Part shown: piece after piece, positions 33,460-46,859 of the stretch
Numbering within the stretch: position 1 is the stretch's first letter
Layout: each line of letters opens with the position of its first letter
Source: Mikania micrantha
Lineage: Eukaryota > Streptophyta > Magnoliopsida > Asterales > Asteraceae
Assembly: GCA_009363875.1 (NCBI GenBank)
Contig: CM018693.1
Coordinates: 108,578,362 to 108,642,361 of the forward strand
DNA: 64,000 nucleotides
Direction: 5' to 3'
Program-made: the position numbers and the translations under genes
The notes under the pieces: model-generated
The model's database searches: none
Seen by the model: the letters and a program-made list of their open reading frames with translations, nothing else
Told to the model about the DNA's origin: nothing

Positions 33460-34881
33460 CGGGTCCAAATTCCTTGTTTTTCGACTTCGATGATTCGATT
33501 TCGCTCGTACTCGATTCCTAACATTTATCCAAAGCATCTAATGCATGTTTAGCACATAATCATGTAATAACATATAAGTTTGATCACCAACGTTCGTGAG
33601 ATTCGTGTGTGTTTCGATAATTCCTCGAATTATCTTTGACAGTTTGTGTTCGCGCTACGAACCGTCTGCATGCTTGATTAACCATAATCAACATGTATTT
33701 CCACAATCAGATTGTGTTTGTGTTTGTGTTTGCCACACTTGGTTTCCAAAACCAATGTGCAATGCATTGTACGATTCGATTGTTCCTCGAACTATCGTTT
33801 CGTAGTCGTTTTAAACATAATTAAATGAAATGCAACAACTATGAATGTGAAATGTAAAGAATGTAAGAGTCGCAATTTACCTTAAATTGCCGGGTGTCAC
33901 ATCATCCCCTTGTTGAAAGAAATTTTGTCCCGAAATTTGGTTGTTGTTGGTAGTGTTTGAGAAGCAGAAGTGTTTGAGAAACAAAAATTTTCCGGTTGTC
34001 ACAACACAGATGCTTGATTTAATGCTATTCTGTAAACGTATGCGAGGTTAAACAAAACAAAACCCTAACAGATGTCGTGCAGAATGCTAAACCGACGAAT
34101 TATTCGTATAGGTGACGATTTGTACGAATAAATCTGAAAGTTTAATGTTTTGAAACGATAACTGAAAAGTAGAAAACAAGAATCAGAAAGTGAAACCAAC
34201 GCTGTGTTCGTTTGGGTGACGATTCGAACGAATACGCGCGAAGGCGACACGTTCTGACGAAACGATAACAAACGACGAAGCGAACGATAATAAAATAAGA
34301 AAATATAATATTTTACGTTTTACAATTTTGAAACTCATCAAAAAGAAAAGAAATTAAACAAAGAAAGTCTTTTATTTAAAATACGTAAAATCTCGTGTAA
34401 CAATCCGGAAACGCAACGGAGACAAAAACCGAGCAACCGAAACGAAACCGAATACCCCCGGTGTATATAAGACATGAATGACGCATTTTTCCTCATTTAT
34501 GTCATTCCCCTCTCTCTAGCTCCCAAACCGTCATCCTTTCTCTCTCTAAAAATTTACACCTTCAAATCACCATAACTTCTTCAATTCTTGGTGAAATCTT
34601 GTGTTTTTGGTGTCCACACGAAGCTCTCAACATCCTCCATCTAGAAGTACAAACGATCTGAAGATTTATCCAGCCAAACTCAAGGTAATAAAGCTTGAAA
34701 AATCACGAAAATAGGGTTTTCATAACCCTAGATCGACCCACACACTCAACAGGTGTAAAACCCATATACACACACACCCCACACCTCCGAGGGCTACATT
34801 CGCGCCTCAATACTCTACAAACAACCACGCAACAGATCAGGAACTAGATGATGATGATGAGATACAGGTTCGTGAGAAACC

Positions 34882-35347
34882 TACCATGGCCGAACCCTCT
34901 TGGAGCGAACCATCATCACCGAACCCTCCTATACACCACCAACCACCGAACCCTCCTACTTCAGCCAAATCCCGGAGTTGGACGGACCCTCTAATGGCCG
35001 AACCTATCACCTTATTGGGCGAACCTGCACACCTACGAACCTGCATGCATGGTTGCTGCGAACCTGTTGTCCACAAACCCACGAACCTTCCTTCGCCGAA
35101 CCCTCTTGAGAAAGCCACGAACCTACCATGAATTAACCTTTGATCTGCGAACCAGCTAGATCACCAGCCGAACGTCTTATACTCAAGAACCATTGGACGA
35201 ACCCAGCAAGCCACGAATCCAGGGAGCCACGAACCTCTAGCCATAATGGACGAACCTAACCCAAGGGCCGAACCCTATCTAAACGAACCATTAGGTTCGT
35301 TGGAGCATCCACTGGACCGAACCTTAGATAGATTAGCCCAATAGGTT
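34882..35347 (+). repeat. CGAACC array, gypsy-3 5' LTR
   Basis: Dense cgaacc motifs with irregular spacing, starting about 200 bp after the first donor-like site. The 3' LTR copy is 43582-44036. A GGCCCA cluster follows in both LTRs. Confidence 0.85.
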
Positions 35348-36239
35348 CGCTGGAAATTTTGATCAGATTTACACCCTAATAGCCCAACTGAGTACTTGGC
35401 TCACATCATCTTATTCAGCCCATATTCGTCTTGGTTGGCCCAAAAAGACACATGATTCGGCCCACACTTGCTTTAGGCCCAACAACACCATAGGATAACC
35501 CATATGATTAATTCGTCCCAATTGATTATTTGGCCCAATCTAACATTCGGCCCACGTTCAAATTGTGCAAGATTATCATTCGGCTCACATGAAACAATTT
35601 AGCCTATATAGGATGAGTTGAAACAAACACATGAAATCCATTTTAATTGAAAATCCGCATGTGATATGCAAATTGAAACTACAAAGGTGGTGGGAGTTAC
35701 TGGGTTTAAATACTAAGTCTCACATCAAACAAGTAGCCCAATGACAAAGTTTTGGGATTTCAATATTGATTTAAAGCTAAACGTATAACATAGAGACTTG
35801 CCACAATAAAAGCTAAAGTTATTTAGTGGGAGTAAAATCCTTAACTAGCAAACAAGGGCGAATGATGATCAACAACACTAAGTGTTAGCCAACTTTAGGG
35901 CTAACACTAACACTTACACATATACAGATCACTATAACATATACTTATAAGGTACAACAACAACATGAAATCTATATAGGATCGTGAATACTACCACAAA
36001 CACAACAACGAGCACGCGCATTCTTGTTTTTACTTAGTCAACCACTTCAACAACAAAGTGAGTTCATTTGTCCCTTTTCAAACATATTTGTTTTACTTTG
36101 GGACTGAGAAGCATGTTATACATTTTAAACAAGTATTGAAATGTTTATGAAATGCTTTTACACTTATTCATGATGCTATAAACTCTATGGTTAAACTTGT
36201 TATTCTTATTCTGAAAGCTAAAGGTTAAGACTTGAATTT

Positions 36240-36930
36240 AAGTGCTAATGCTATAATCTACATGCTATCACTATACGCTCAATGCTAATGCTATAAACTC
36301 TATGCTTAAATTGTATGCTCAATGCTAATGCTATAAACTCCATGCTTAAACTATATGCTCGACGCTTATGCTATAAACTCTATGCTTAAACTATATGCAC
36401 AATGCTAATGTTACAGACTATATGCTTAAACTATATGCTAATACTAGAAACTAAATGTTAAAAGCTATGATTGTATGCTAAATGCTAAGCTTGTATCTAT
36501 TCATGGGCTACGTAATTGCTAAACTATGCTAGAGCAAAGCTTCTACCCATGCATGAGATACGTGAAAGCTAAACTATGTGAATGCTAAGCTTTTATCTAT
36601 ATATGAGATATGTAAATGCCAAACTATGCTAGAGCAAGGCTTGTATCTGCATATATGAGATATGTAAATGCTAAACTATGTGTGTGCATAGCTTGTGTCT
36701 ATATATGAGATACGTAATTGCCAAACTATGCTAGAGCAAGGCTTGTATCTGTATATATGAGATACGTAAACGCTAAACTATTCAGATGCTAAGCTCAAAC
36801 CAATTCATGAGATACGTAATGGCTAAACTATGCTAGAGCAAAGCTTGTATCTAGGCGTGGGCTACGTAAATGCTAAACTATGCTTGAGCAAAGCTTGCAC
36901 CCATGCATGAGATTGGTGAAAGCTAAACTT
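36240..36930 (+). repeat. two tandem arrays, gypsy-3 5' LTR
   Basis: First, drifting units of ctatgcttaaactatatgct (36240-36480). Then units of about 60 bp containing gctaaactatgctagagcaa and a tgagatacgt part (36480-36930). The 3' LTR has both (44935-45625). They occupy the slot between the second donor-like site and the hairpin. Confidence 0.82.
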
Positions 36931-37665
36931 TGATACGTGTAACTATTGTTCTTGTACAACATACTTTAAAGCTAATCTACGTGAATGCAATAAACTTGTA
37001 AACTTTTAACAGTATGCAAAAGCTATCATGAAGACGGAATTGGGTTGAGGTAAAACGCTTAATTATCATTAACAATAATGTCATATGTGGATTAGTATGT
37101 GGTGGGACGGCGTCTGGGCGGGTTGTAGGCTCGACCCTTTCGTATGCCCTATAAATAAGCATATCAATTTGGATATTACATGTGATGTTAATGAGGTTAA
37201 GGTTTTGCCGAAAGAGATTTGCTAAAGCTATTTTTCAACAAATAAACTATATGGACTCATCAACCATTGTGTTAACTTTGTTTCCTTACATGCTTTCTCA
37301 GGTGACGTACAGGAGTAAGCTAAGGCTCAGGATTGCATGCTAGGATGCCCAGTAAGAGGACCTAGTAGACTTTTGGGGAGCACATATTTTTTTATTGATG
37401 CAAGTCACTTTTGATATCTTGTACAGAAACAAGATAGAAACATTTGATTATTTTGATAGGTTTACTTAGTTAAATTACCAAACATTGATATTGTAATTAA
37501 ACTTTGTAATCCTAGTTTAATGCTTTATTGAGCTTTAGTTATTCTCAATGTTGATGCTATGTAAACAATCTGATCATCACGATTATCACTCACGATATCT
37601 CGCCCTGAGAACCTTCCGCCCGACGGGGAAGTCGATCCGTCCCGCCGGCTCGGGGTGTGACAGAT

Positions 37666-37679
37666 TGGTATCAGAGCTC
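37666..37679 (+). other. gypsy-3 tRNA-iMet primer binding site
   Basis: TGGTATCAGAGCTC is three bases after the LTR end, identical to that of gypsy-N. Confidence 0.85.
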
Positions 37680-37818
37680 AAGGTTATAGAGAATAATAGG
37701 TCATTTACTTAAACGGTTTGGCCTAGAATATAACTTAGGGACCCTCATGTAGAGAGTATAAGATTTAGGTTTGCATTGTGTCTTCTGCATTCGATCACTG
37801 CACTAACCAATATCCTTT

Positions 37819-39753
37819 TTGGTTATGATCAGAATGCCGCCCAGAAGACAACCGACTACACAAACCTCAGCACCTCACTCATCAACTCTTACACCACCTG
37901 ATTCACCACTGCCACCTCCTCCTCCACTAAACCCACCTCCTAACCCAAATGCACCTCCAGTTCTCGATCCTGCTACTGTTTCTCTAGCTACACTTATGAG
38001 CAGTCAACTGACGAATCAACTGAAAGATGTCATCCGAGAGATGATAAACAGGATTCAAGGTCACGGCAACAATTCTGGTCACACTACAAGGGAAGCTGGT
38101 GGAAACACTGGCACTACTTCTGACTGCTCCTACAAGTCATTTGTAGGATGCAAGCCACCAAGCTTTACTGGTGTCGAAGGAGTTGTTGGACTGATCCAAT
38201 GGCTAGAGAAAATGGAGACCTCCCTGGACATAAGCAGTTGTCTGGAACATCACAAGGTTCGATATGCTGCTGGGTCTTTCAGCAAACGGGCCTTAACATG
38301 GTGGAACTCCCATATCAGAGTAAGAGGCAGAGATGAAGCACTGACAATGCCTTGGGCAGATTTCAAAATCCTTCTGAGTAACGAATTCTGCCCTAAGCAT
38401 GAACAACAGAAGCTAGAAGTTGAGCTCTCAAACCATGTGATGAAGGGAGCTGATCACATGACTTTCACCACACGTTATCATGAACTGGTAGCTTTGGTGC
38501 CAGAGATGGTGCCAACGCTGGAAAAGCTGATAGACAAATATGTAGTAGGGTTACCCTCCTGCATTCAAAGCATTGTACTGGCTGCAAACCCTGCTACTCT
38601 AGAGTCAGCCATTTCTCCCTCAGCTAAACTCACTGACGTGATGGTGAAGTCAGGAGTTTTGAAGAATGACTCGGGCAAAGCTAAGGATGAGTCCTCAAAG
38701 AAGCCCGAACATCACCAAAAGAAGAAGCAAAAGGTCGTCAAGAACTATGCGATGGCCACCCCATTGAGACAAGCCCCTGTAGTACCTATTAATGTTGCAC
38801 CTAAGAACTATGTTGGAGTACTTCGTCAGTGTACTCACTACAAGTACCATCATTCTGCTGCAGTGCAGTGTAGAAAGTGCACAAATTGTGGTCGATTTGG
38901 CCACTGGGTTACGCAGTGCCGCACTCACGCAACACAAGCTACCAACAATGCTGCTAGAGCATTACCTCCACTACCACCCCCAGGCAACAACAAGAACAAC
39001 AATAGGGGATGCTATAACTGTGGAGAAGTGGGTCACTTTTCCAGAGACTGCTCGAAGAGAGTGCAACAAGGAGCACAAGCACCTCGTGGAAGGGCTTTTG
39101 TTATCGGAGCCAGTGCAGCACGCCAAGACCCTAATGTGGTCACTGGTACATTTCTTTTACATGACTCTTATGCATCTATTCTGTTTGACACTGGTGCAGA
39201 CCAGAGTTTTATTTCATCTAATTTTGCACGTCAACTTAATCATACTGAGGAAACTTTAGACTCCCCTTACATTATCGAAGTAGCGAATGGGAAACAAATC
39301 ACAGTTAGTACTATACTTAGGAACTGCCCACCTACACTCATTGATCACACATTTACCATCGACTTGCTACCGATGGAGTTGGGCAGTTTCAACATCATTG
39401 TTGGGATGGATTGGCTATCTCTCAATAGAGTGGAAGTCATCTGTTCCGAAAAGCTACTTCGGATTCCATTGGCAAATGATCGTGTATTGGAAGTTCATGC
39501 GGATCAAGCAAAGCGTAGTGTCAAAATCATATCTTGCATAAAAACGCGTAAGTGTCTACAGAAGAAATGCGTAGCTTTCTTGGCTCACGTGGTGGAAAAG
39601 AAGAAAGACAAGAAAATGATACAAGACGTGTCGGTAGTAAAGGAATACCCTGAAGTGTTTCCCGAAGACCTACCCAGTTTGCCACCTGTGCGACCAGTAG
39701 AGTTTCGCATTGATTTGATTCCTAGAGCAACACCTGTTGCAAAATCTCCTTAA
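37819..39753 (+). pseudogene. gag: gypsy-3 gag and protease part of the polyprotein
   Basis: The likely start is ATG at 37834 (MPPRRQ); an upstream in-frame ATG at 37819 adds five residues. The frame is open for 640 codons: Pro-rich N-terminus, capsid (CKPPSFTGVEGVVGLIQW, LEVELSNHVMKGADHMTFT), CCHC knuckles CGRFGHWVTQC and CYNCGEVGHFSRDC, then protease with LFDTGADQSFIS and IVGMDWLS. It closes with TAA at 39751-39753, where relatives have Tyr in SPYRLAPSE. Gag and protease could therefore still be made; RT could not. Confidence 0.9.
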
Positions 39754-42495
39754 AGGTTAGCACCTTCGGAGATGCAGGAATTGTCGAACCAACTACAGAA
39801 GCTACTCGACAAAGGTTTCATCCGATCGAGCTACTCACCGTGGGGAGCTCCGGTTTTGTTCATAAAAAAAGGATGGATCCTTTCGTATGTGCATAGATTA
39901 CAGGGAGCTAAATAAACTAAGCATCAAGAATCGGTATCCATTACCAAGAATTGATTATTTGTTTGACCAATTACAAGGAGCACAATACTTTTCAAAGATC
40001 GATTTGCGGTCTGGATACCATCAGCTCAGAGTTCAAGACAAAGACATACCAAAGATGGCGTTTCGTACCAGAAACGGGCATTACGAGTTTATGGTGATGC
40101 CTTTTGGTTTGATGAATGCACCAGCGGTTTTCATGGATCTCATGAACCGAGTGTGCAAGCCGTATCTAGATCAATTTGTCATTGTTTTCATTGATGACAT
40201 ATTGATTTATTCCAAAAGCAAAGCAGAGCACGAGCAACATCTTAGAATGATCTTGGAACTTTTGAAGGAAGAGAAATTCTATGCCAAATTCTCCAAGTGT
40301 GAATTTTGGTTAAAAGAGGTACAATTTCTGGAACATATAGTCAACAGCGAGGGAATACATGTTGACCCTGCCAAGATCGAGGCGATAAAGAACTGGGATA
40401 CTCCGAAGATACCGACCGAGATACGTTCCTTTCTAGGCTTAGCAGGCTATTACAGAAGGTTTATCTCAAACTTTTCTAAGATAGCCCTGCCACTCACCAA
40501 GTTAACACAGAAAAGCGAGTCGTTCGTTTGAGAACAAAAGCAAGAAGAAGCCTTTCAGGCTTTGAAGCAAAAGCTATGTGATGCTCCGATCTTATCTCCC
40601 CCAGACTGTTGTTATGACTTTGTGGTGTATTGTGCTGCATCCCATCAGGGACTGTGCTGCATCCCATCAGGGACTTGGCTATGTACTGATGCAATTAGAC
40701 AAAGTTATCGCGTATGCTTCGAGACAACTGAAGATTCATGAGAAGAACTACACTACTCATGATCTGGAACTGGGAGCAGTGGTATTCGCATTAAAGATTT
40801 GGAGACATTACTTATATGGCACCAAGTGTACCATATTTACTGATCATAAGAGTCTGCAGCACATATTCGATCAGAAGGAACTCAACATGCGACAACGACG
40901 TTGGGTTGAACTTCTGAATGATTACGACTGTGTAATCAAGTACCATCCGGGCAAGGCAAACATTGTAGCTGATGCCTTGAGTCGGAAGGAACAGGTCAAA
41001 CCCTTGCGCATCAGAGCAATGGGGATGACTGTGCAGAGAAGCTTACACGAAAACATTATTCAAGCACAACAAGAGGTTGTTGAACGCGGAAACTTGAAGA
41101 AAGAATTAGATTGTGGAGCAGAAAAGTAACTTGAAACAAAGCCTAATGGAATCATCTACTACAAGTATCGTGTACGGATTCCTGCAACGAATGAATTGAC
41201 AAAGCTTATTTTTGATGAAGCACACAAGACCAAGTACTCTGTGCATCCCGGTTCTGATAAAATGTACCAAGACTTACAGGCGTTTTATTGGTGGCCGCGT
41301 ATGAAGAAAGACATAGCTGAGTACGTTGGTCGATGCCTTACGTGTGCCAAAGTAAAGGCGGAACACCAGAAACCGTCAGGTTTACTGGAGCAGCCTGAAA
41401 TTCCACTTTGGAAGTGGGAACAGATAGCTATGGACTTTGTCACCAAACTACCCCGCACTTCCAGTGGACATGACACTATTTGGGTTATCATTGACCGATT
41501 AACCAAATCTGCTCACTTCTTGCCAATGCGAGAAACGTAACAATGGATAAATTGGTAAAACTCTTCATCAACGAGATAGTGGTGCGCCACGGTGTTCCAT
41601 TATCTATCATTTCGGATCGTGATATCAGATTCACATCATGGTTCTGGCAATCCTTGCAGAAATCTCTTGGGACACACTTAAACCTGAGTACAGCTTACCA
41701 TCCACAAACGGATGGTCAGAGAGAACGTACAATACAGACCCTGGAGGACATGCTGAGAACCTGTGTTCTAGACTTCGGTGGGAATTGAGATTCTCATTTG
41801 CCATTGATTGAATTCTCCTACAACAACAGCTATCATAGTAGCATCGGATGTGCACCGTTCGAGGCACTCTATGGTCGAAAATGTCGATCGATGATCTGTT
41901 GGTATGAAGTGGGAGATAATCGAATAACCGGGCCAGAACTCATTCAAGAAACTACAGACAAAATTGCACACATACAACAAAGACTACAAGCAACTCGAAG
42001 CAGACAAAAGAGCTACGCCGACAAACGGCGCAAGCCATTGGAATTTCAAGTGGGAGACCGTGTTATGCTAAAGGTATCCCCATGGAAGGCGTAGTCCGTT
42101 TTGCAAAGAAAGGCAAACTAGTACCACGATACGTGGGACCGTTCGAGATCATCGAGCACATTGGTCCTGTGGCGTACAGGCTAAGACTACCGGATGAACT
42201 TAGTGGTGTGCACGATGTGTTTCACGTCTCAAACTTGAAGAAATGCTTAGTTGATGAATCGCTTGTCATACCAGTTGAAGAAATTCAAATGAATGAACAC
42301 TTACACTTTATTGAAGAACCTTTGGAGATTATGGATTGCAAGGTTAAACAACTGAGGCGAAGCCGTATTCCGATTGTCATGGTTCGTAGGAACTCAAAAC
42401 GCGGACATGAGTTTACTTGGGAACGCGAAGATCACATGAAGTCTAAGTATCCCCAACTGTTTATAGAAGAAGTCGTACCGGATAACGATTTTTAA
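39754..42495 (+). pseudogene. pol: gypsy-3 pol: RT, RNase H, IN, chromodomain (broken)
   Basis: RT homology restarts at about 39754. It shifts frame at an A-run near 39865 and continues from 39887 with the VIVFIDDILIYS box. Further stops are a TGA for Trp at 40529, a TAA for Gln at 41127 and a TGA for Trp at 41786. Frame changes lie near 41538 and 42085, and a 22-bp tandem duplication (40631-40652 and 40653-40674) damages the RNase H start. Integrase zinc-finger, DD35E core pieces and the C-terminal FTWEREDHMKSKYPQLF tail are recognisable. It is not functional. Confidence 0.9.
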
Positions 42496-42528
42496 ATTTC
42501 GGGACGAAATTTTTCTAACAAGAGAGAC
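42496..42528 (+). other. gypsy-3 3' palindrome and polypurine tract
   Basis: AAATTTCGGGACGAAATTT follows the pol stop, then AACAAGAGAGAC before TGTAACA. The tract has A for G compared with AACAAGGGGAGAC. Confidence 0.82.
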
Positions 42529-45500
42529 TGTAACATCACTGTAACTCAGGTATAAACTATATGAAACTATGTATATGTTATTGATATTTGATGCTTAACA
42601 CTAAACTATTATGCTATCATTTATGATATCTGATTTAAATCTCACGGTTTACCAGTCAGAAACACATCAGACAACACTGAAATGACACACAGATTCTTGA
42701 TTTAATGCTATTCTGTATAAACGTATGCGAGGTTAAACAAAACAAAACCCTAACAGATGTCGTGCAGAATGCTAAACCGACAAATTATTCGTATAGGTGA
42801 CGATCTGTACGAATAAATCTGAAACTTTAATGTTTTGAAACGATAACTAAAAAGTAGAAAACAAGAATCAGAAAGTGAAACCAACGCTGTGTTCATTTGG
42901 GTGACGATTCGAACGAATACACGCGAAGGAGATACGTTCTGACGAAACGATAACGAACGACGAAACGAACGATAATAAAATAAGAAAATATAATATTTTA
43001 CGTTTTACAATTTTGAAACTCATCAAAAAGAAAAGAAATTAAACAAAGAAAGTCTTTTATTTAAAATACGTAAAATCTCGTGTAACAATCCGGAAACGCA
43101 ACGGAGACGAAAACCGAGCAACCGAAGTGAAACCGAATACCCCCGGAGTATATAAGACATGAATGAGGCATTTTTCCTTATTTATGTCATTCCCCTCTCT
43201 CTAGCTCCCAAACCGTCATCCTCTCTCTCTCTAAAAATTTACACCTTCAAATCACCATAACTTCTTCAATTCTTGGTGAAATCTTGTGTTTTTGGTTTCC
43301 ACACGAAGCTCTCAACATCCTCCATCTAGAAGTACAAACGATCTGAAGATTTATCCAGCCAAACTCAAGGTAATAAAGCTTGAAAAATCACGAAAATAGG
43401 GTTTTCATAACCCTAGATCGACCCACACACTCGACCGGTGTAAAACCCATATACGCACACACCCCACACCTCCGAGGACCTACATTCGCGCCTCAATACT
43501 CTAGAAACAACCACGCAACAGATCAGGAAGTAGATGATGATGATGATGATGAGATATAGGTTCGCGAGAAACCTGCCATGGCCGAACCCTCTTGGAGCGA
43601 ACCATCATCACCGAACCCTGCTGTACACCACCAACCACCAAACCCTCCTACTTCAGCCGAACCCTGGTGTTGGACGGACCCTCTGATGGCCGAACCTATC
43701 ACCTTATTGGGCGAACCTGCACACCTACGAACCTGCATGCATGGTTGCTGCGAACCTGTTTTCCACAAACCCACGAACCTTCCTTCGCCGAACCCGCTTG
43801 AGAAAGCCACAAACGTGCCACGAATTAACCTTTGATCTGCGAACTAGCTAGATCACCAGCCGAACCTCTTATACTCACGAACCATTGGACGAACCCAGCA
43901 AGCCACGAACCCAGGGAGCCACAAACCTCTAGCCGTCATAGACGAACCTAACCTAAGGGCCGAACCCTATCTAAACGAACCATTAGGTTCGTTGGAGCAT
44001 CCACTGGACCGAACCTTAGATAGATTAGCCGAATAGGTTCCCCGGAAATTTTGATCAGATTTTTACCCTAATAGCCCAACCGTGTACCTGGCTCACATCA
44101 TCTTATTCAGCCCATATTCGTCTTGGGTGGCCCAAAAAGACACATGATTCGGCCCACACTTGCTTTAGGCCCAACAACACCATAGGATAACCCATATCAT
44201 TAATTCGACCCAATTGATTATTTGGCCCAATCTAACATTCGGCCCACGTTTAAATTGTGCAAGATCATCATTCGGCTCACATGAAACAATTTAGCCTATA
44301 TAGGATGAGTTGAAACAAACACATGAAATCCATTTTAATTGAAAATGCGCATGTGATATGCAAATGGAAACTACAAAGGTGGTGGGAGTTACTGGGTTTA
44401 AATAATAAGTCTCACATCAAACAAGTAGCCCAATGACAAAGTTTTGGGATTTCAATATTGATTTAAAGCTAAACATATAACATAGAGACTTGCCACAATA
44501 AAAGCTAAAGTTATTTAGTGGGAGTAAAATCCTTAACTAGCAAACGAGGCCGAATGATGATCAACAACACTAATTGTTAGCCAACTTTAGGGCTAACACT
44601 AACACTTACACGTATACAGATCACTATAACATATACTTATAAGGTACAACAACAACATGAAATCTATACAGGATCGTGAATACTACCACAAACACAACAA
44701 CCAGCGCGAGCATTCTTGTTTTTACTTAGTCAACCACTTCAACAACAAAGTGAGTTCATTTGTCCCTTTTCAAACATATTTGTTTTACTTCGGGACTAAG
44801 AGGCATGTTATACATTTTAAACAAGTATTGAAATGTTTATGAAATGCTTTTACACTTATTCATGATGCTATAAACTCTATGGTTAAACTTGTTATTCTTA
44901 TTCTGAAAGCTAAAGGCTAAGACATGAATTTAAGTGCTAATGCTATAATCTACATGCTATCACTATATACTCAATGCTAATGTTATAAACTCTATGCTTA
45001 AACTGTATGCTCAATGCTAATGCTATAAACTCCATGCTTAATCTATATGCTCGACGCTTATGCTATAAACTCTATGCTTAAACTATATGCACAATGCTAA
45101 TGTTACAGACTATATGCTTAAACTATATGCTAATACTAGAAACTAAATGTTAAAAGCTATGATTGTATGCTAAATGCTAAGCTTGTATCTATTCATGGGC
45201 TACATAATTGCTAAACTATGCTAGAGCAAAGCTTGTACCCATGCATGAGATACGTGAAAGCTAAACTATGTGAATGCTAAGCTTTTATCTATATATGAGA
45301 TATGTAAATGCCAAACTATGCTAGAGAAAGGCTTGTATCTGCATATATGAGATATGTAAATGATAAACTATGTGTGTGCACAGCTTGTGTCTATATATGA
45401 GATACGTAATTGCCAAAATATGCTAGAGCAAGGCTTCTATCTGTATATATGAGATACGTAAACGCTAAACTATTCAGATGCTAAGTTCAAACCAATTCAT

Positions 45501-45940
45501 GAGATACGTAATGGCTAAACTATTCTAATGCAAGGCTTGTATCTAGTCATGGGCTACGTAAATGCTAAATTATGCTTGAGCAAAGCTTGTACCCATGCAT
45601 GAGATTGGTGATAGCTAAACTTTGATACGTGTAACTATTGTTCTTGTACAACATACTTGAAAGCTAATCTACGTGAATGCTATAAACTTGTAAACTTTAA
45701 ACAGTATGCAAAAACTATGATGTAGACGGAATTGGGTTGTAGGTAAAACGCTTAATTAGCATTAACAACATTGTCATATGCGGATTAGTATGTGGTGGGA
45801 TGGCGTCTGCGTGGGTTGTAGGCTCGACCCTTTCGTATGCCCTATATATAAGCATACCGATTTGGATATTACATGTGATGTTAATAAGGTTAAGGTTTTA
45901 CCGAAAGAGGTTTGCTAAAGTTATTTTTCAACAAATAAAC
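42529..45940 (+). repeat. gypsy-3 3' LTR, truncated by gypsy-5
   Basis: It starts TGTAACATCAC and lacks about 50 bp after base 10 compared with the 5' LTR. It then follows it closely: TGACG palindromes 42788-42813 and 42892-42917, TATATAA 43149-43155, CGAACC array, tandem arrays, and a hairpin at 45834-45858. It stops at 45940. Confidence 0.87.
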
Positions 45941-46859
45941 TATCACACCCTGAGCCGGCGGGGTTGGATCGGAGTCCCCGTTGGGCGGAAGGTTCTCGGG
46001 GCGCGATATCGTGAGTGATAATCAAAGTGATCAGATTGTTTACATTGCACATGATATAAATGAGAAATGCTAAATAGAATAGAATTACAAAGTTAAATTA
46101 CATCCGTATCGTTCATAATTTAACCATGTAAATCTATCATAAACATCATAAGATAACTATCTTGTAACTATACAAGATATACAAAATAATTGTATAGTGA
46201 TGTTTCCAAAAATATGCAGGTCCAAAAATACTAAGTCTTCTATCTGAAGTCCTAGTCCAAAAGCATAAGCTTCGTAGTTGACCTGTTCGTCACCTGAGAA
46301 GTCATGCAAAAATAAAATCAACACATGGTTGGTGAGTTCATATATTCTAATGTTTGAAAATGATTTGTAAACCACTTCCGGTAAAGACCTTAACCTCATT
46401 AACTCCACATGTAATATCCGGATCGGTATGCTTATATATAGGGCATATGAAGGGTCGAACTTACCGCCCACCCAGCCACCGTCCCACCACATACTAATCC
46501 GTATATGACACTGTTGTTAATGATAGTTAAGCATTTTTACCCTTCTCATTAACCCAACAAAAAGATCCTTCTGTTCTTTGTCCCTGTAATTACAATCATT
46601 GAAAATCCCTATTGATTTCATAAGCTCATCACACAATATGATCAACCACAGCAATTGTAGAAACAGTTATAAATGCTTAATTTAGTAAATAAATAAACAG
46701 TTAATAAAATCTAAGTCCTAATGATTGGGCCTTGGTCAACTCGAGTAGACTAGTCTGTCAATCAAGGTTCTTAGTAGTTAGGGAATTAAGTAAATATCAT
46801 CAAACATATGACCTACAAATCAAACGGTCTAGCTAGGACTTCTTGAAATGTAGGGTTTT

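Larger units (their letters stand above)
31207..33901 (-). repeat. 2.7-kb LTR of the near-solo element
   Basis: On the minus strand it begins TGTGACACCCGGC after the polypurine tract and ends GGGGTGCGACA. It has a palindrome cluster (33459-33332), TATAAAAA (33313-33306), donor-like TAAG|GTAGTT (33052), donor-like ACAG|GTGAGTTC (32118) and an acceptor block ending TTTTCTCAG|GTAACT at 31594. It is a different family from gypsy-1 to -5 with the same plan. Confidence 0.8.
31207..34003 (-). mobile_element. near-solo LTR inside gypsy-3 LTR (TSD ACACA)
   Basis: TGTCGCACC...TTGTCACA is flanked by ACACA at 31202-31206 and 34004-34008. On the minus strand it starts TGTGACAACCGG, then about 90 bp that includes the AAATTTCGGGACAAAATTT box and an AACAAGGGGATGA polypurine tract. 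A complete LTR of about 2.7 kb follows (33901-31207). So the first LTR and nearly all internal DNA were deleted, but the very first bases and the target duplication remain. Confidence 0.83.
34685..37301 (+). other. predicted intron region inside gypsy-3 5' LTR
   Basis: Donors CAAG|GTAATA (34685) and CAAA|GTGAGTTC (36058); acceptor with GTTAAC, T-rich tract and CTTTCTCAG|GTGACG (37301). TATATAA is 215 bp before the first donor. Both donors also occur in the 3' LTR (43370 and 44750), where the acceptor is lost to the gypsy-5 insertion. Confidence 0.45.
30999..37662 (+). repeat. gypsy-3 5' LTR (3.86 kb plus insertion)
   Basis: Starts TGTAACATCAGTGC, ends GGGGTGTGACA. After removing 31207-34008 the two halves join into the same sequence as the 3' LTR around 42690. 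It carries TGACG palindromes (34103-34128, 34207-34232), TATATAA (34464-34470), donor-like CAAG|GTAATA (34685), a CGAACC array (34882-35347), GGCCCA motifs (about 35375-35610), a second donor (36058), tandem repeats, one hairpin (37141-37165) and an acceptor ending at 37301. Confidence 0.87.
30999..45940 (+). mobile_element. gypsy-3: Tekay-like Ty3/gypsy retrotransposon, broken
   Basis: Plus-strand element with a 5' LTR (30999-31206 plus 34009-37662), a primer site, gag-pol with many lesions, a polypurine tract and a truncated 3' LTR (42529-45940). The 5' LTR is split by the near-solo LTR at 31207-34003. The 3' LTR is cut by gypsy-5 at aaataaac|TATCACA. LTR organisation matches gypsy-N, but the tandem repeats differ. 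Confidence 0.88.

Noticed and set aside
34837..35131. Frames of 69-93 codons on both strands over the CGAACC arrays (also 43523-43835)
   Set aside because: Open frames arise from the repeated motif composition; the peptides are low-complexity and appear in overlapping frames.
45941..46150. Inverted LTR junction read as a palindromic single element
   Set aside because: The plus-strand gypsy-3 LTR simply stops at 45940 where the minus-strand gypsy-5 LTR ends. The two are different families in opposite orientation, so nesting explains it.
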